A stretch of DNA of 5,897 nt from Acidobacteriota bacterium (lineage in GTDB: Bacteria; Acidobacteriota; Terriglobia; Terriglobales; Acidobacteriaceae), in assembly GCA_021805955.1 (NCBI GenBank), contig JAJZDO010001026.1, forward strand, positions 1-5,897, given 5' to 3'. The position numbers and the translations under genes were made by a program. Positions 5,799 to 5,897 of the stretch are shown here, piece after piece (the first letter of the stretch is position 1; every line of letters begins with the position of its first letter). Under the pieces are notes generated by a model, which ran no database searches, was not told the origin of the DNA, and was given only the letters and a program-made list of their open reading frames with translations.

Positions 5799-5897
5799 GA
5801 TGGGTTTCCTCCGCGAGCCTCTTATACCCCAACCGCTCGTCGAGTAATCGCGGTGGACCCTCCCACTAAACGTCCTGGTTGAAATTGCGTGAGTGGC
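5799..5897 (-). mobile_element. Upstream non-coding end of the IS110-family element, possible bridge-RNA region
   Basis: This stretch upstream of the truncated transposase holds its GGAGG ribosome-binding site and a hairpin-capable segment, ACCGC/GCGGT (5832-5836 with 5850-5854). An alternative small hairpin CTCG-T-CGAG lies at 5836-5844. In IS110-group elements the left end between the IS boundary and the transposase encodes the bridge RNA that guides recombination, so part of such an RNA may lie here. The IS boundary is not visible and may be beyond the window. I see no other gene in this stretch. Confidence 0.45.

Overview
The window looks like chromosomal DNA of a moderately GC-rich bacterium. 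The style of the proteins and of the insertion-sequence remnant makes Acidobacteriota a reasonable guess, but no taxonomic marker is present, so this is inference. It holds two divergent gene blocks separated by a 346-bp regulatory region, with mobile-element debris at the right edge.

Left block, minus strand (1-2650): an assimilatory sulfate-activation operon. cysD (2441-1509) and cysN (1509 to beyond the left edge) encode the two subunits of ATP sulfurylase and overlap by one base at a TAATG stop/start junction. CysN runs past its usual core into a tail resembling an APS kinase (CysC) domain that has lost its P-loop.

The cysD leader (about 2483-2650) is the most interesting part. It contains a 31-codon ORF with 8 cysteine codons, seven of them in its last 18 codons. 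About 40 nt downstream is a 9-bp intrinsic terminator hairpin with a U-tract, and cysD follows. Segment 2572-2580 of the leader RNA can pair either with an upstream segment (2624-2632) or with the 5' arm of the terminator (2506-2514). These are the four mutually exclusive segments of a classical ribosome-mediated attenuator. I infer that stalling at Cys codons when Cys-tRNA is short prevents termination and switches on sulfate assimilation.

Right block, plus strand (2788-5667): two secondary transporters in tandem. The first is a DAACS-family (GltP/DctA-like) dicarboxylate/amino acid:cation symporter with an extra N-terminal hydrophobic region and Asn in place of a sodium-ligand Asp. The second is an MFS permease of the anion:cation symporter type (tartrate/phthalate-permease-like). 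Both probably import organic anions. Their substrates cannot be read from the sequence.

Right edge (5733-5897): the first 16 codons of an IS110-family transposase with its ribosome-binding site and upstream non-coding end (minus strand). The gene is cut off at a TTTTTCAC stretch, where it runs directly into what resembles the terminal inverted repeat of another IS, possibly IS256-type. This suggests a deletion between two insertion sequences.
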